From contig CANDKT010000013.1 in the NCBI GenBank assembly GCA_947385365.1, forward strand, positions 1 to 32,278: a stretch of 32,278 nt of DNA, read 5' to 3'. The position numbers and the translations under genes are program-made. Numbering within the stretch: position 1 is the first letter of the stretch; each line of letters begins with the position of its first letter. Below the pieces are notes generated by a model. It worked only from the letters and a program-made list of their open reading frames with translations, was not told the origin of the DNA and did no database searches. Shown here one piece after another: positions 22,789-31,173 of this stretch. This DNA comes from an uncultured Bacillota bacterium. GTDB taxonomy: Bacteria > Bacillota > Clostridia > Oscillospirales > Oscillospiraceae.

Positions 22789-24141
22789 TCAGCTCTGTTC
22801 CCAACGCTCCGGCCGCCGGAGGAGCCATAGATAGGCCGCGACGCAGATGACCACTGACAACGCGGACCCTGCCGGAGCGGCGAAGCCCATAGGCAACAGC
22901 GTATCGGGGAAGCGTTGGGAGGCCAGCCAGGCCAGCGGGATACGGGCGCAGAGGATGGAGGTCAGGTTATGGAAGAAGGAGATCCCCGACCGGCCGCAGG
23001 CGCAGAAGAAGCCGCTGAAGCAGAAGTGCATTCCGGCAAAAATGCAGTCCCACACGTAGCCGCGCATATACTGCCCGCCCAGACGGATGACCTCGCGGCC
23101 TGTTTGGGGATCGGTGAACAAGGCGACGGCGTATTCGGCGGCGAACTGCATGACCAGGGAGCAGATCAGCCCGAAGCACACGCAGGTGAACAACGCGTAC
23201 CGCAGGATGGTGCGGACGCGGTCATATCTGCCCGCGCCGATGTTCTGGGCAGACAGGGCGGATACTGTAGACAGCATGGTGGAGGGGACCAGGAACATGA
23301 TGCCGATGAGTTTTTCGACGATACCCACCGCCGCGGCGTCGTCCAAGCCCCGGCGGTTGGCGATGATGGTGATGACGATGAAAGCGACCTGAATGAAGCC
23401 GTCCTGTACGGCGACCGGGACGCCGATTTTCAAAATCGCGCCTAAAACGTTCCGTTTAGGGCGGAAATCTTCCCGGCGCAGTCCGGGAAGCATATTGCGT
23501 CTCCCTATGACAAACAGCGCGAGGGCGACGCTCGCGGTCTGAGCCAGCGTCGTACCCAACGCCGCTCCGGCGGGTCCCATCTTCAAGCAACCGATGAACA
23601 GGTAGTCCAGCGCGATATTGACGATGCAGGCGGCGGCGATGAAATACATCGGACTTTTGGAGTCTCCCAAGCCTCGGAAAATCGCGCTGATGATGTTGTA
23701 GGCGGTGATGAACGGGACCCCTGCAAAGCAGATGGTCAGGTAGGCGGCGGTCCCCTGTAGAGCCTCCTCCGGGGTGGACATCACCTGCGCAATGGGATGT
23801 ACGGCCAAGAGAAGCCCGGCGGTCGCCACCAGGGAGAGCGTCATAAACAGCACGGCGGTGTTGCCGATGGTCAGATTGGCCTGTAGCCGGTCGTTCGCAC
23901 CCACCGCGTGGCCGATGCGGACTGTAGCGCCCATAGCCAGTCCGACGATCATGACGGTCAGCATATGCATGATTTGGCTGCCGATGGACACCGCCGTAGT
24001 GCTTTCCACGCCGTTGAACTGGCCGATGATGAACAGGTCGGCCATACCGTAGAGCGTTTGCAGAAAGTAGGACAGCAGGAAGGGCAGGGAAAAGTGTACA
24101 ATACTCCGAAAAACGCTCCCGGAGGTCAGGTTAGTTTCCAT
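22789..24141 (-). CDS. MATE family multidrug/organic cation exporter
   Basis: The 450-residue membrane protein begins METNLTSGSVFRSIVHFSLPFLL and has about 12 hydrophobic segments in two homologous halves, the plan of MATE (NorM/MepA-like) antiporters that expel drugs or metabolites in exchange for sodium ions or protons. Conserved patches are YGMADLFIIGQFNG in helix 1 and the AAACIVNIALDYLFIG loop. The substrate cannot be told. ATG 24141 has AGGAGG about 12 bases upstream. It is a single gene with its own promoter and a palindromic repeat, rather than a clear terminator, after it. Confidence 0.93.
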   Translation of the reverse strand: METNLTSGSVFRSIVHFSLPFLLSYFLQTLYGMADLFIIGQFNGVESTTAVSIGSQIMHMLTVMIVGLAMGATVRIGHAVGANDRLQANLTIGNTAVLFMTLSLVATAGLLLAVHPIAQVMSTPEEALQGTAAYLTICFAGVPFITAYNIISAIFRGLGDSKSPMYFIAAACIVNIALDYLFIGCLKMGPAGAALGTTLAQTASVALALFVIGRRNMLPGLRREDFRPKRNVLGAILKIGVPVAVQDGFIQVAFIVITIIANRRGLDDAAAVGIVEKLIGIMFLVPSTMLSTVSALSAQNIGAGRYDRVRTILRYALFTCVCFGLICSLVMQFAAEYAVALFTDPQTGREVIRLGGQYMRGYVWDCIFAGMHFCFSGFFCACGRSGISFFHNLTSILCARIPLAWLASQRFPDTLLPMGFAAPAGSALSVVICVAAYLWLLRRPERWEQS

Positions 24142-24167
24142 AGAACGAAAACGCCTCCTTTTCTAAT

Positions 24168-24198
24168 AGTATAAACTCTGCCTATGGGGCAAAGTCAA
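24168..24198 (-). promoter_or_regulatory. possible promoter of the MATE gene
   Basis: Minus strand: TTGACT (24198-24193) and TATACT (24173-24168), both good hexamers but 19 bases apart, longer than usual. Confidence 0.5.
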
Positions 24199-24215
24199 GT
24201 CTTTTTTTGAGGGAA

Positions 24216-24260
24216 CGAATCGCCCCGGACGGAAGTGGAAACTTCCGTTCGGGGCGTTCG
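24216..24260. other. stable hairpin after the coiled-coil gene
   Basis: The arms 24216-24236 and 24241-24260 pair over about 19 bp with one bulge and one G-U, closing a GGAA loop. There is no U-tract on the minus strand, which is the strand transcribed here. Four U residues follow on the plus strand only. Confidence 0.6.
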
Positions 24261-24267
24261 GGTTTTG

Positions 24268-24480
24268 TTAGGCCCAGAGGTTCACATGGGCGCGGGCGGA
24301 GGACAGCGCGGAAGAGACTTGTTTCAGCTGCTTCTCCAAAGCCTGGACGTGCGGACCGGCAGGGGCATCGGTCGCGCTCCGCATCAGCAGGAGCTGGTTT
24401 TGCAGGCTCTGCTTTTGGGTTTGGAGCGCACGCATGGGGGAACTCTGCGCGTTGGTACCGCGCATCGCCGGGATCGGCAT
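24268..24480 (-). CDS. small alpha-helical (coiled-coil) protein of unknown function
   Basis: A 70-residue protein starting MPIPAMRGTNAQSSPMRALQ, with a Gln/Leu-rich helix (LQTQKQSLQNQLLLMR) and a second amphipathic helix (VQALEKQLKQVSSALSSA) separated by a Pro/Gly turn. It looks like a helical hairpin. ATG 24480 follows AAGGAGGGAG by about 7 bases; the frame to 24564 has no signal. It is the third gene after the response regulator and sensor kinase, 96 bases downstream, on the same strand. No family was recognised. Confidence 0.65.
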   Translation of the reverse strand: MPIPAMRGTNAQSSPMRALQTQKQSLQNQLLLMRSATDAPAGPHVQALEKQLKQVSSALSSARAHVNLWA

Positions 24481-24576
24481 AATGGGACTCCCTCCTTTCG
24501 GGGGCTGCGGGCCCAGTTCTGTTATCGGACGTTTCCCGCGTTTCCAAAAGCGTTCCCGCGCCAACGGTCGTTTCCG

Positions 24577-25770
24577 CTACGCGTCCGGCAGGCACAGCAG
24601 GACGCTCAGCCGGACGCGGCCTTCCGACTGCTCAATCTCCAAGCTCCCGCCGAACCGCTCCGCGATACGCCGAATGCTCCGCAAGCCCGTACCGGGCTGG
24701 ATGGTTTCGTTTTCTGGGGCGGGGTTCTCCACTTCCAGTATGAGCAGGCGTTGCCGTTGGACCGCTCGGGCGAAAATGACCGGTCCGGCGACGCCGGACC
24801 TCAAGCTGGCCTGGAGCGCGTTGTCCAGCGCGTTGCCCAACACCGCGCACAGTTCCGCCGCTGGGGCGTTGGTAGGCACGCGGCCTTTCCAGTGCAAAGC
24901 GGCCCCATTTTTCCGAGCCTGTTCGGTTTTCTCCGCCAAAAGCACGTCCAGTGCTGGAAGCCCGGACCCGGTTCGGAGGTCTGCGCACTCCGCTTGCAGC
25001 GTTCCGGCGTAGGTCTGCGCGGAACGGGACGCGTTCCGTTCGATCAGGCCGGACAGTACCGCCAAGTGATTGTTGACGTCGTGCTGGAAGATCAGCAGGC
25101 GTTCTTCTCGATTCAGAGCCTGGTCCAAGGCGCGGGCGCGGGCGTTGGAGCGTGCAGCCTCTTCGCTCAGGCGGAACAGCCCCCACAGCGCGGCGGCCGC
25201 GCCCGCCAACGCCGCGAGTTCCCAAAACGGGGCCGCTCCGGCCAGCGGGTAATCTGGCGCGGAGAGATCGGTCTGGTCCAGTCCCAGCTCCGACCGCACC
25301 GTGTACAGCCAGAAGAGGCAAGGCGCGGTCAGGACCGGCGGCGCGGCAGGCAGGCGTTCGGCTAACCGACCCAGTCCGTCCCAAAGCAGTCCCGCCAGCG
25401 TCAGGGAGAGCAGGACTTGGACGCCTGCGCCGAGCCAGGCCCCGTGCAGTTCCGCCGCGGCCCAGCGCATCAGAACGGTGCAGGTTCCTTCCAGCAGGGC
25501 GGCGCCGGACAGCGCGGCGGCGACCGGATAAAGTCTCTGTTCCGCGCCCAGCCGGCCCAGGAACAGCCACATCCCGAAGCCGTGGACCGCCTGTCTCGCC
25601 AGGGGCGGGAGCCATCCTGTCAGGGCCAGCGCGGTCAGAACGAGCCGTCCGCCTGCATAGAGCGTCAGGGTTCGGGTCTGGAACGGTCTGGTTTTCAGGC
25701 AGCGGAGGAAAAAGCGGTACTCCGCCCCGGCCAGCAGGCCGTTGAACAGCATCCAGAACAGCGCGGTCAT
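24577..25770 (-). CDS. membrane sensor histidine kinase, AgrC/GHKL type
   Basis: The first ~185 residues hold about six hydrophobic segments. The cytoplasmic part has a phosphoacceptor His at 230 in FQHDVNNHL and an ATPase domain with the N-box LGNALDNAL (about 310-318) and GTGLRSIRRIAERFGG (G box). This matches the HPK10 kinases that partner LytTR regulators and often sense peptides or cell-envelope state. ATG 25770 directly follows the TAA of the regulator gene, so translation is coupled. No autoinducer-peptide gene (agrD-like) or agrB is next to it. Confidence 0.9.
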   Translation of the reverse strand: MTALFWMLFNGLLAGAEYRFFLRCLKTRPFQTRTLTLYAGGRLVLTALALTGWLPPLARQAVHGFGMWLFLGRLGAEQRLYPVAAALSGAALLEGTCTVLMRWAAAELHGAWLGAGVQVLLSLTLAGLLWDGLGRLAERLPAAPPVLTAPCLFWLYTVRSELGLDQTDLSAPDYPLAGAAPFWELAALAGAAAALWGLFRLSEEAARSNARARALDQALNREERLLIFQHDVNNHLAVLSGLIERNASRSAQTYAGTLQAECADLRTGSGLPALDVLLAEKTEQARKNGAALHWKGRVPTNAPAAELCAVLGNALDNALQASLRSGVAGPVIFARAVQRQRLLILEVENPAPENETIQPGTGLRSIRRIAERFGGSLEIEQSEGRVRLSVLLCLPDA

Positions 25771-26484
25771 TTATTCCAGCTCCTCCCGCACGGTCTCCAG
25801 CAGACGCCGGGCAAATTCCGCCTGTCTCCGCCGGGCGACGGGTACTTGTCCGCCGTCGGTCAGCACGGCGGCGTCTCCGTACCGCCCGGCCACCTGTTGG
25901 AGGTTGACAAGGAAGCTCTTGTGGCAGCGGAAAAAGCGGTGATCCAAGCGGTGTTCCAGTTCTTCCAGGGTACCGGTGTAGTCGAAGCTCCCGGTTTCGG
26001 TGTGGACGAAGACGCGGTGGGACAGGACCTCGCAGTACAGCACGTCGTCCAGCGGGAGGACGACGGTCTGCGCGCCTCGCGTGACGGCGAGCGTTTTTTT
26101 CTTCCGCCGTGTCAGACGGCAAAGGGCGCGTTCCAGGGCTTGGGCCAAGGCGGCGTTGGTCACTGGCTTGAGCAGGTAGTGGACGGCGTCTATCTGAAAG
26201 GCTTGCAGGGCGTACTCCGGGTAGGCGGTCACGAAAATGATCTGGCAATCGGGGCGTCTCATTCGGAGCCGCCGCACGGTCTCCAGGCCGTGCATACCGG
26301 GCAGGTTGAGGTCCATCAGGACGATATCCGCCTGGACCGGAGCGGCCAGCAGACTTTCGCCGTCCGGGAAGGCCAGCGTCTGAGCGGTCCGCCCGCAGGC
26401 GGTCAAATATTCTAAGGTCCGCCGCCGGAGGTCCTGTGCCAGCCGGGGTTCGTCCTCGCAGACCGCGGCGACTAACGTTTCCAC
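25771..26484 (-). CDS. LytTR-family response regulator (AgrA/LytR-like)
   Basis: Receiver domain (1-115) with the phosphorylation Asp58 in VLMDLNLPG, acidic pair EDE near residue 10 and LLKPV lysine; then a LytTR DNA-binding domain (about 135-235, LPLDDVLYCEVLSHRVFVHT and FFRCHKSFLVNL). It should activate surface or bacteriocin-like genes in response to its partner kinase. I chose GTG 26484 because AAAGGGAG lies 9 bases upstream; TTG 26493 falls on that ribosome site. A direct abutment (TAA-ATG) couples it to the kinase. Confidence 0.92.
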   Translation of the reverse strand: METLVAAVCEDEPRLAQDLRRRTLEYLTACGRTAQTLAFPDGESLLAAPVQADIVLMDLNLPGMHGLETVRRLRMRRPDCQIIFVTAYPEYALQAFQIDAVHYLLKPVTNAALAQALERALCRLTRRKKKTLAVTRGAQTVVLPLDDVLYCEVLSHRVFVHTETGSFDYTGTLEELEHRLDHRFFRCHKSFLVNLQQVAGRYGDAAVLTDGGQVPVARRRQAEFARRLLETVREELE

Positions 26485-26507
26485 ATCCCACAACTCCCTT
26501 TCTGACG

Positions 26508-26543
26508 CGCAGGGAGGGTGTCGAACCAGACACCCTCCCTGCG
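26508..26543. other. 15-bp perfect hairpin between PilZ and response-regulator genes
   Basis: Arms 26508-26522 and 26529-26543 pair perfectly around a 6-base loop, GC-rich, with no U-tract on either strand. It sits 27 bases after the PilZ stop and just before the regulator's ribosome site, so it may be a terminator of unusual type, an mRNA stabiliser or an attenuator. Confidence 0.7.
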
Positions 26544-26569
26544 TTCTGAGGCGGACCCGCCGGGTTTGA

Positions 26570-27259
26570 TTAAAGACGTTTCTGGGTTTGGATCTCCTTC
26601 CGCTGGGCGATAAAGATCGCTTCCAGAAGCCGGTCCTGTTCTTTTGGGGTTAAAGTCTCGAACTGGCAGCCGTAACGGAACCGGCCCATATCCCGGGGCA
26701 GTGCCCGGCGGATTTGGCAGCGGAAGGTAAATTGGGGGGCTTCCGGCACAATGATTGCCTTGTCGATGGTCAGCTTATCTTCCACCATGTACTCTTCCCG
26801 GCTGGCGATCATGATACCGCCGGCGCTGATATCCAGCAACAGGCAAGGGGCGGTTCGAGTCCCGGGGTTTTTGACGGAGGAATGTTTTGTACAGATTGCC
26901 TCGCTGTTGGGGCTGATACGCTGGCGGAAAAAAGCTCTCTGTTCCTTGTTGAACTGGTTCTCCAAGCGGTCCACTTTCCAGATGGACCTGCTGCTGCCGC
27001 AGATTTTCCCGTGGTAGACCAAGTTCTGCTGGCCCTGGAAGAAGCGCAGTTTGACTTCCCGGTTGTACAGCACGGGGGGAAGCTCGTCTCCGGCGGAGTC
27101 GCGGATAATGATGCTCCCGTTCTGAAACTGGTCCACCTTCCCCACGAAGGTGAGCTTATTTTCCACTGTGAGGACTTCCACGGTCATGCCCCGGCGGAGC
27201 CGCAGCGCGCCCAGGTTCGGCATAGTTTCCATTCCGGTATCTTTTTTGAACAAACTCAT
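26570..27259 (-). CDS. PilZ-domain protein, probable cyclic-di-GMP effector
   Basis: The 229-residue protein has a YcgR-like N-terminal domain (about 10-105) and a PilZ domain (about 110-215) with both c-di-GMP contacts: RAFFRQRIS (RxxxR type) and DISAGGIMIAS (D/NxSxxG). Such proteins pass c-di-GMP levels to motility or surface functions. The ATG at 27259 overlaps the TGA of the large SLH gene (ATGA, 4 bases), a sign of translational coupling. No cyclase or phosphodiesterase is in the window. Confidence 0.9.
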   Translation of the reverse strand: MSLFKKDTGMETMPNLGALRLRRGMTVEVLTVENKLTFVGKVDQFQNGSIIIRDSAGDELPPVLYNREVKLRFFQGQQNLVYHGKICGSSRSIWKVDRLENQFNKEQRAFFRQRISPNSEAICTKHSSVKNPGTRTAPCLLLDISAGGIMIASREEYMVEDKLTIDKAIIVPEAPQFTFRCQIRRALPRDMGRFRYGCQFETLTPKEQDRLLEAIFIAQRKEIQTQKRL

Positions 27260-30200
27260 AATGTCATCACCCGATACAGGATTACTGCCATCTCGCCCCG
27301 GCTGATGCTGGAGTTGGGGCGCAGGCAGCCGTTGTCGTCGCCGCTGACGGCTTGGAGTCGGACCATCGTTCCGATTGCGGCTCTGGCGTAGGGTGCGATC
27401 TCCTGATGATCTTTGAAGCCGGTCAAATCCACGCTGCTCCCGTCCGCCACGCTCCAGCCGGTGACTTGCATAGCCTTTTGGATCATGAGCATAGCGTCCT
27501 GACGTGTGAGCAGGCTGGTGGGGTGGAACTTCCCGTCGGAGCCGCTGGTGATGCCCAAGTGTTTGGCCGTAGCCACGGATTTGGCGTAGTAGCTGTCCGC
27601 GGGGACGTCGGGGAAGCTGTCGGTTTCGCTGGAGGTCAGGGAGAAGGCGTTGCAGAGCATGATGACGAAGTCGCAGCGGCGGATTGCGAGGCTGGGGCCG
27701 AACACGTGGTCGCCGATGCCGGAGATCACGCCTTTGCCGTAGAGGTACTCCACGGCGTTATTGGCCCAGCTGTGGTTCGCCATATCCTGGAAGCTGCTTT
27801 GGGTCACGCCGGTCATGGAGAACTCCACCCGGCCTGTGACAGAGTCGCCGCTGCTATCGGAGCCGGTGTAGGTCAGGGAGAAGGTCCCCTGGTAGCCGTA
27901 CTGGGGGACGTAGGAAATCTGGTTGATGTTGGGGGACCCGGCGACGTAGTAACGGGTCCCGGTGGTCACGCGGGAGCCGGTTTGATTCGCGGAGTTGTAG
28001 TTGAGGTAGAGCCCGCCGGAGGTGGGGAGGCTGGTGAATTGGATGTAGGACAAGCTGCGGTCCAATCCGGCCTGGCACACGCGGGTAAAATCGGAGGCGT
28101 TCAGGGTGATGGCCTGATCGCTGCTGGAGTAGTAGATGGGGTTCACGGAGGGGGTGGTGACTTGGATCTCGACGGTCCCGTTGAAGTGGTCGCCGTCGCG
28201 GCTGTAGGCGGTGTAGGGGATGGAGACGGTGCCGGTACAGTCGTCCTCGGCCAGGAAGGTGACTTTGCTCAAGGTGTAGCTTCCGCCGGTGCGGTAGTAA
28301 TTGATGGTGGTTTTGACTTCGCTGGAGTAGGTATCCCGGCTGCTGTTGTAGTTGTAGCACAGGAGGCCGTCTTTTTTATCGGGGAGTTTGAAGCGGACGT
28401 AGTTCAGGGTACTCCCGGTTTTATCCTCGCAGACGTCGTCGAAATCGACGGCGTCGAAGGTGACTGCGCCGCCGCTGCGCACGGAGTAGCTCACGTCGTC
28501 GGAATAGTTTGAGCTGCCGCTGCCCTCCGAAATCCGAATGGTGACGGTACCTTTGAAGGTGTCGCCGCTGGAGTCATAGGCGGTGAAGGCGGCGGTAGCG
28601 GTGCCTGTGTAGCCGCTTCTGGGGACGAAGGTGATGCTGGAGATGGAGGGGCTGGAGCTGCGGTAGTAGTTGGTATTGAGGGAGACGCGGCTGCCGGTGT
28701 TGGAGCTGTTGCGGTAGTTGTAGTAGAGGGTGCCTCGGGTAGACTGGGGGAGTGACGTGAAGCGGATACGGTAGAGGGTACGGCCTGTGATGTCGCGGCA
28801 GACCTCGTTGAAGTCGCTGGCCTCGAAGGAGACGCTGCCCCCGGAGCGGACGGAGTAAGGCACGTCGCCCTCTTCGTTGTCGCCGTCGTACTGGATCACA
28901 ACGGTGCCCTCGAAGCGTTCGCCGCTGGTCCCGTAGCCGGTGAAGTCGATCTGGACCTGTCCATCGGTCCGGGCGGCGGGGACGAAGGTGACGTTGGAGA
29001 GGGAGGGGGACCCGCTGCGGCGGTAACGGGTATTCTCGCTGACGCGGCTGTCGTAGGTTCCGCTGCTGCGGTAGTTGTAGTAGAGGGTTCCGACGCTGCT
29101 TTTCGGCAGGGTGAAGCGGACGTAGTCCAGGGACTCGCCGAGGAGTTCCCGGCAGGCGTCGTTGAAGTCGCCGGCTTTGAAATCGACGGAGTCCCCCTGT
29201 CGGGCGGAGTAGTTGACGTTTCCGCTGCCATCGCCGCCGTAATCGTTGACGGCGACGATCACGTGGCCGCTGAAGGAGGCTCCAGCGGTATCCACGCCGC
29301 GGTAGGTGATGCGCACCGTACCGGTGTAGCCGCTGGCGGGCAGGAACGCCACCTCATCCAGTTCCGGGGAACGGGTACGGTAGTACTGGGTATTGGCGGT
29401 GACTTTCTCCTGATAAGTGGCGTGTTTGTTGTAGTTATAGTACAGGGTCCCGCGGCTGGACTGAGGCAGTTCGAAGGTGACGTAGCTCAGTTCGCGGCCC
29501 GTGCGGAGGCGGCAGATATGGTTGAAGTCGTCCGATTGGAAGATCACGGGGTTATTGGTCACGGTGGAGTAGGACACCTCGTCCTCGCCCTCGGCGGTGA
29601 GGCGGATACGGCCCGCGTAGAACTCCTTCCGGCTGTTGTAGCCGGTGTAGCTGATTTCGATGGTCCCGGAGTAGTCGGCTTTGGGGACGAAGGTGACGTT
29701 GGAGATCAAGCTCTGTCCGATGGTCTTGCTGACGTAATACTTATCGGTGACGGCGACGCCGGAGCCGGTATCGGCGGCGGAGAGGTAGCCGTGATACAGG
29801 ACGCCCTGATGGGTCGGGACGCTCAGGTTGGTGATGTAGACCAGGCTGCTCTTGTCCAGGGCGTCCTGACAGGCGTCGTTCAGCTCGTCGACGATGTCCT
29901 CGAAGCGGAGCGGTTTGCCGGGGGAGTAGGAATTAGAGAGGACCGTCAAACCGGACACGTTTTCGACGACCTTCACCCGGCATTCGGCGGTGTACATATT
30001 TTTATCGGCGGTGATGACGGCCTCGCCTACGCTCCGGCCTGTGATGCGGCCATTGGCGACGGTGACGACGGTAGGGTCGCTGGTGCGCCAGCCTAAGGAA
30101 CCCTCGCCTTGGGCCTCGCCGAAGCCTTGGGAGGGGTCCAGGAAGAGGTTCTCGGATTTGTTTTCCAGGATGGTGATGGAGGTCGTGTTCAGGAGGATGC

Positions 30201-31083
30201 CGGAGACCGTGACGGTACACTCGCCGATTTTATCGCCCGCGATGGCTTGGATTTTGGTCTGGCCGGGCGCGACGCGTGTGATGAGTCCCTTGTCGTCCAC
30301 GGTGGCCACGGAGGGGTCCAAACTCTTCCAGGTCACTTCCTGATCCGAAGCCGCGGGGCTGACGGAGGCGGAGACGGTCCGTGTTGGGACCTGTCCCCGG
30401 TTGAACTGCACCACGGAGGGGATGATCTGGACGCTCTCCGGTTCGGGCGTGACCGTGACGGCGCACACGGCGGTAAACGCGCCCTCTTCGGTGGTGACGG
30501 TGATCTCGGCGTCGCCCACGGACACGCCGGTGACTTCGCCGTCGGCGTTGACGGAAGCGACAGCGGGGTCGCTGGAGGACCAGGAGACGTTTTTATTTTT
30601 GGCGGTTTCGGGCAGCACCGACGCGGTGAGGGTCTTGGTCCCCTTGACGCGCAGGGAGAGGGTCTCCCGGTTGAGTTCCACGCCGGAGACGGGGTCTTCC
30701 GCGGGCGGAGGGGTATCTTCCGGGGCGGCGGTGACGGTGACGGGGCTGCTGGTGATCTGTTTGTTTTCGGACAGCGTCAGGGTGACGGTGATCTCGGCGG
30801 TGCCGGAGTCCTTGAGCGCAGTCACTTTTCCGCCTTCGGCGGTGGTCTCCACGGCAGCCACGGTCGTGTCGCTGCTGGCCCACTCGATTTTGGAGGGGGT
30901 CTCGGACTGGGGTTCCACGGTGTAGGTCAAGGTTTTCGACTGCCCCTTAGGCAGTTGGAAAGCGGTCTCATTGATACGGACCGTGGCGTTCGGTTCCGCG
31001 GCGGACGCCGCAGGGAGCAGGCCCAGCAGCAGCGACAAGGCCAGCAGACACGCGCCGGTCCGGCGCAGGGAGTGAAGTTTCAT
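27256..31083 (-). CDS. SLH surface protein with Ig-like and six cadherin-like repeats
   Basis: Signal peptide MKLHSLRRTGACLLALSLLL to about residue 29. About residues 30-400 hold four bacterial Ig-like (Big_2) domains with SSDPAVASVN and GVSVGDAEITV patches. Six repeats of about 115 residues (405-1095) follow, each with DFNDxC, LPxSxxGTLYYNY, YYRxxSPSLSxVTFVP and GTVxIxYTGY. They are cadherin-like in look, but I cannot place the family with certainty. Three SLH domains (1098-1275) anchor it to the wall polymer. ATG 31083 follows GGAGGTG by 10 bases. The last codons overlap the PilZ gene. It is probably a large adhesin or S-layer-associated protein. Confidence 0.88.
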   Translation of the reverse strand: MKLHSLRRTGACLLALSLLLGLLPAASAAEPNATVRINETAFQLPKGQSKTLTYTVEPQSETPSKIEWASSDTTVAAVETTAEGGKVTALKDSGTAEITVTLTLSENKQITSSPVTVTAAPEDTPPPAEDPVSGVELNRETLSLRVKGTKTLTASVLPETAKNKNVSWSSSDPAVASVNADGEVTGVSVGDAEITVTTEEGAFTAVCAVTVTPEPESVQIIPSVVQFNRGQVPTRTVSASVSPAASDQEVTWKSLDPSVATVDDKGLITRVAPGQTKIQAIAGDKIGECTVTVSGILLNTTSITILENKSENLFLDPSQGFGEAQGEGSLGWRTSDPTVVTVANGRITGRSVGEAVITADKNMYTAECRVKVVENVSGLTVLSNSYSPGKPLRFEDIVDELNDACQDALDKSSLVYITNLSVPTHQGVLYHGYLSAADTGSGVAVTDKYYVSKTIGQSLISNVTFVPKADYSGTIEISYTGYNSRKEFYAGRIRLTAEGEDEVSYSTVTNNPVIFQSDDFNHICRLRTGRELSYVTFELPQSSRGTLYYNYNKHATYQEKVTANTQYYRTRSPELDEVAFLPASGYTGTVRITYRGVDTAGASFSGHVIVAVNDYGGDGSGNVNYSARQGDSVDFKAGDFNDACRELLGESLDYVRFTLPKSSVGTLYYNYRSSGTYDSRVSENTRYRRSGSPSLSNVTFVPAARTDGQVQIDFTGYGTSGERFEGTVVIQYDGDNEEGDVPYSVRSGGSVSFEASDFNEVCRDITGRTLYRIRFTSLPQSTRGTLYYNYRNSSNTGSRVSLNTNYYRSSSPSISSITFVPRSGYTGTATAAFTAYDSSGDTFKGTVTIRISEGSGSSNYSDDVSYSVRSGGAVTFDAVDFDDVCEDKTGSTLNYVRFKLPDKKDGLLCYNYNSSRDTYSSEVKTTINYYRTGGSYTLSKVTFLAEDDCTGTVSIPYTAYSRDGDHFNGTVEIQVTTPSVNPIYYSSSDQAITLNASDFTRVCQAGLDRSLSYIQFTSLPTSGGLYLNYNSANQTGSRVTTGTRYYVAGSPNINQISYVPQYGYQGTFSLTYTGSDSSGDSVTGRVEFSMTGVTQSSFQDMANHSWANNAVEYLYGKGVISGIGDHVFGPSLAIRRCDFVIMLCNAFSLTSSETDSFPDVPADSYYAKSVATAKHLGITSGSDGKFHPTSLLTRQDAMLMIQKAMQVTGWSVADGSSVDLTGFKDHQEIAPYARAAIGTMVRLQAVSGDDNGCLRPNSSISRGEMAVILYRVMTL
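27800..29935 (-). repeat. six protein-coding repeats of about 345 bases
   Basis: These encode the ~115-residue units of the SLH protein. The two or three in the middle are most alike (VRSGGSVSFEASDFN versus VRSGGAVTFDAVDFD), which suggests stepwise duplication. Confidence 0.75.
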
Positions 31084-31125
31084 GATTGATAAGCACCTCC
31101 GCGGGGTTCTCTGGTTTCAAGGGAA

Positions 31126-31152
31126 GGGAGCGGACGGGGACCGTCCGCTCCC
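31126..31152 (-). other. 12-bp perfect hairpin between the end gene and the SLH gene
   Basis: Arms 31126-31137 and 31141-31152 pair perfectly with a GGA loop and no U-tract. It is in the 90-base gap between two same-strand genes, 22 bases after the stop of the partial gene, and is the third U-less gene-end hairpin in the 24-31 kb region. Confidence 0.65.
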
Positions 31153-31173
31153 AGCAAAGCGGTTGGATGTGGT

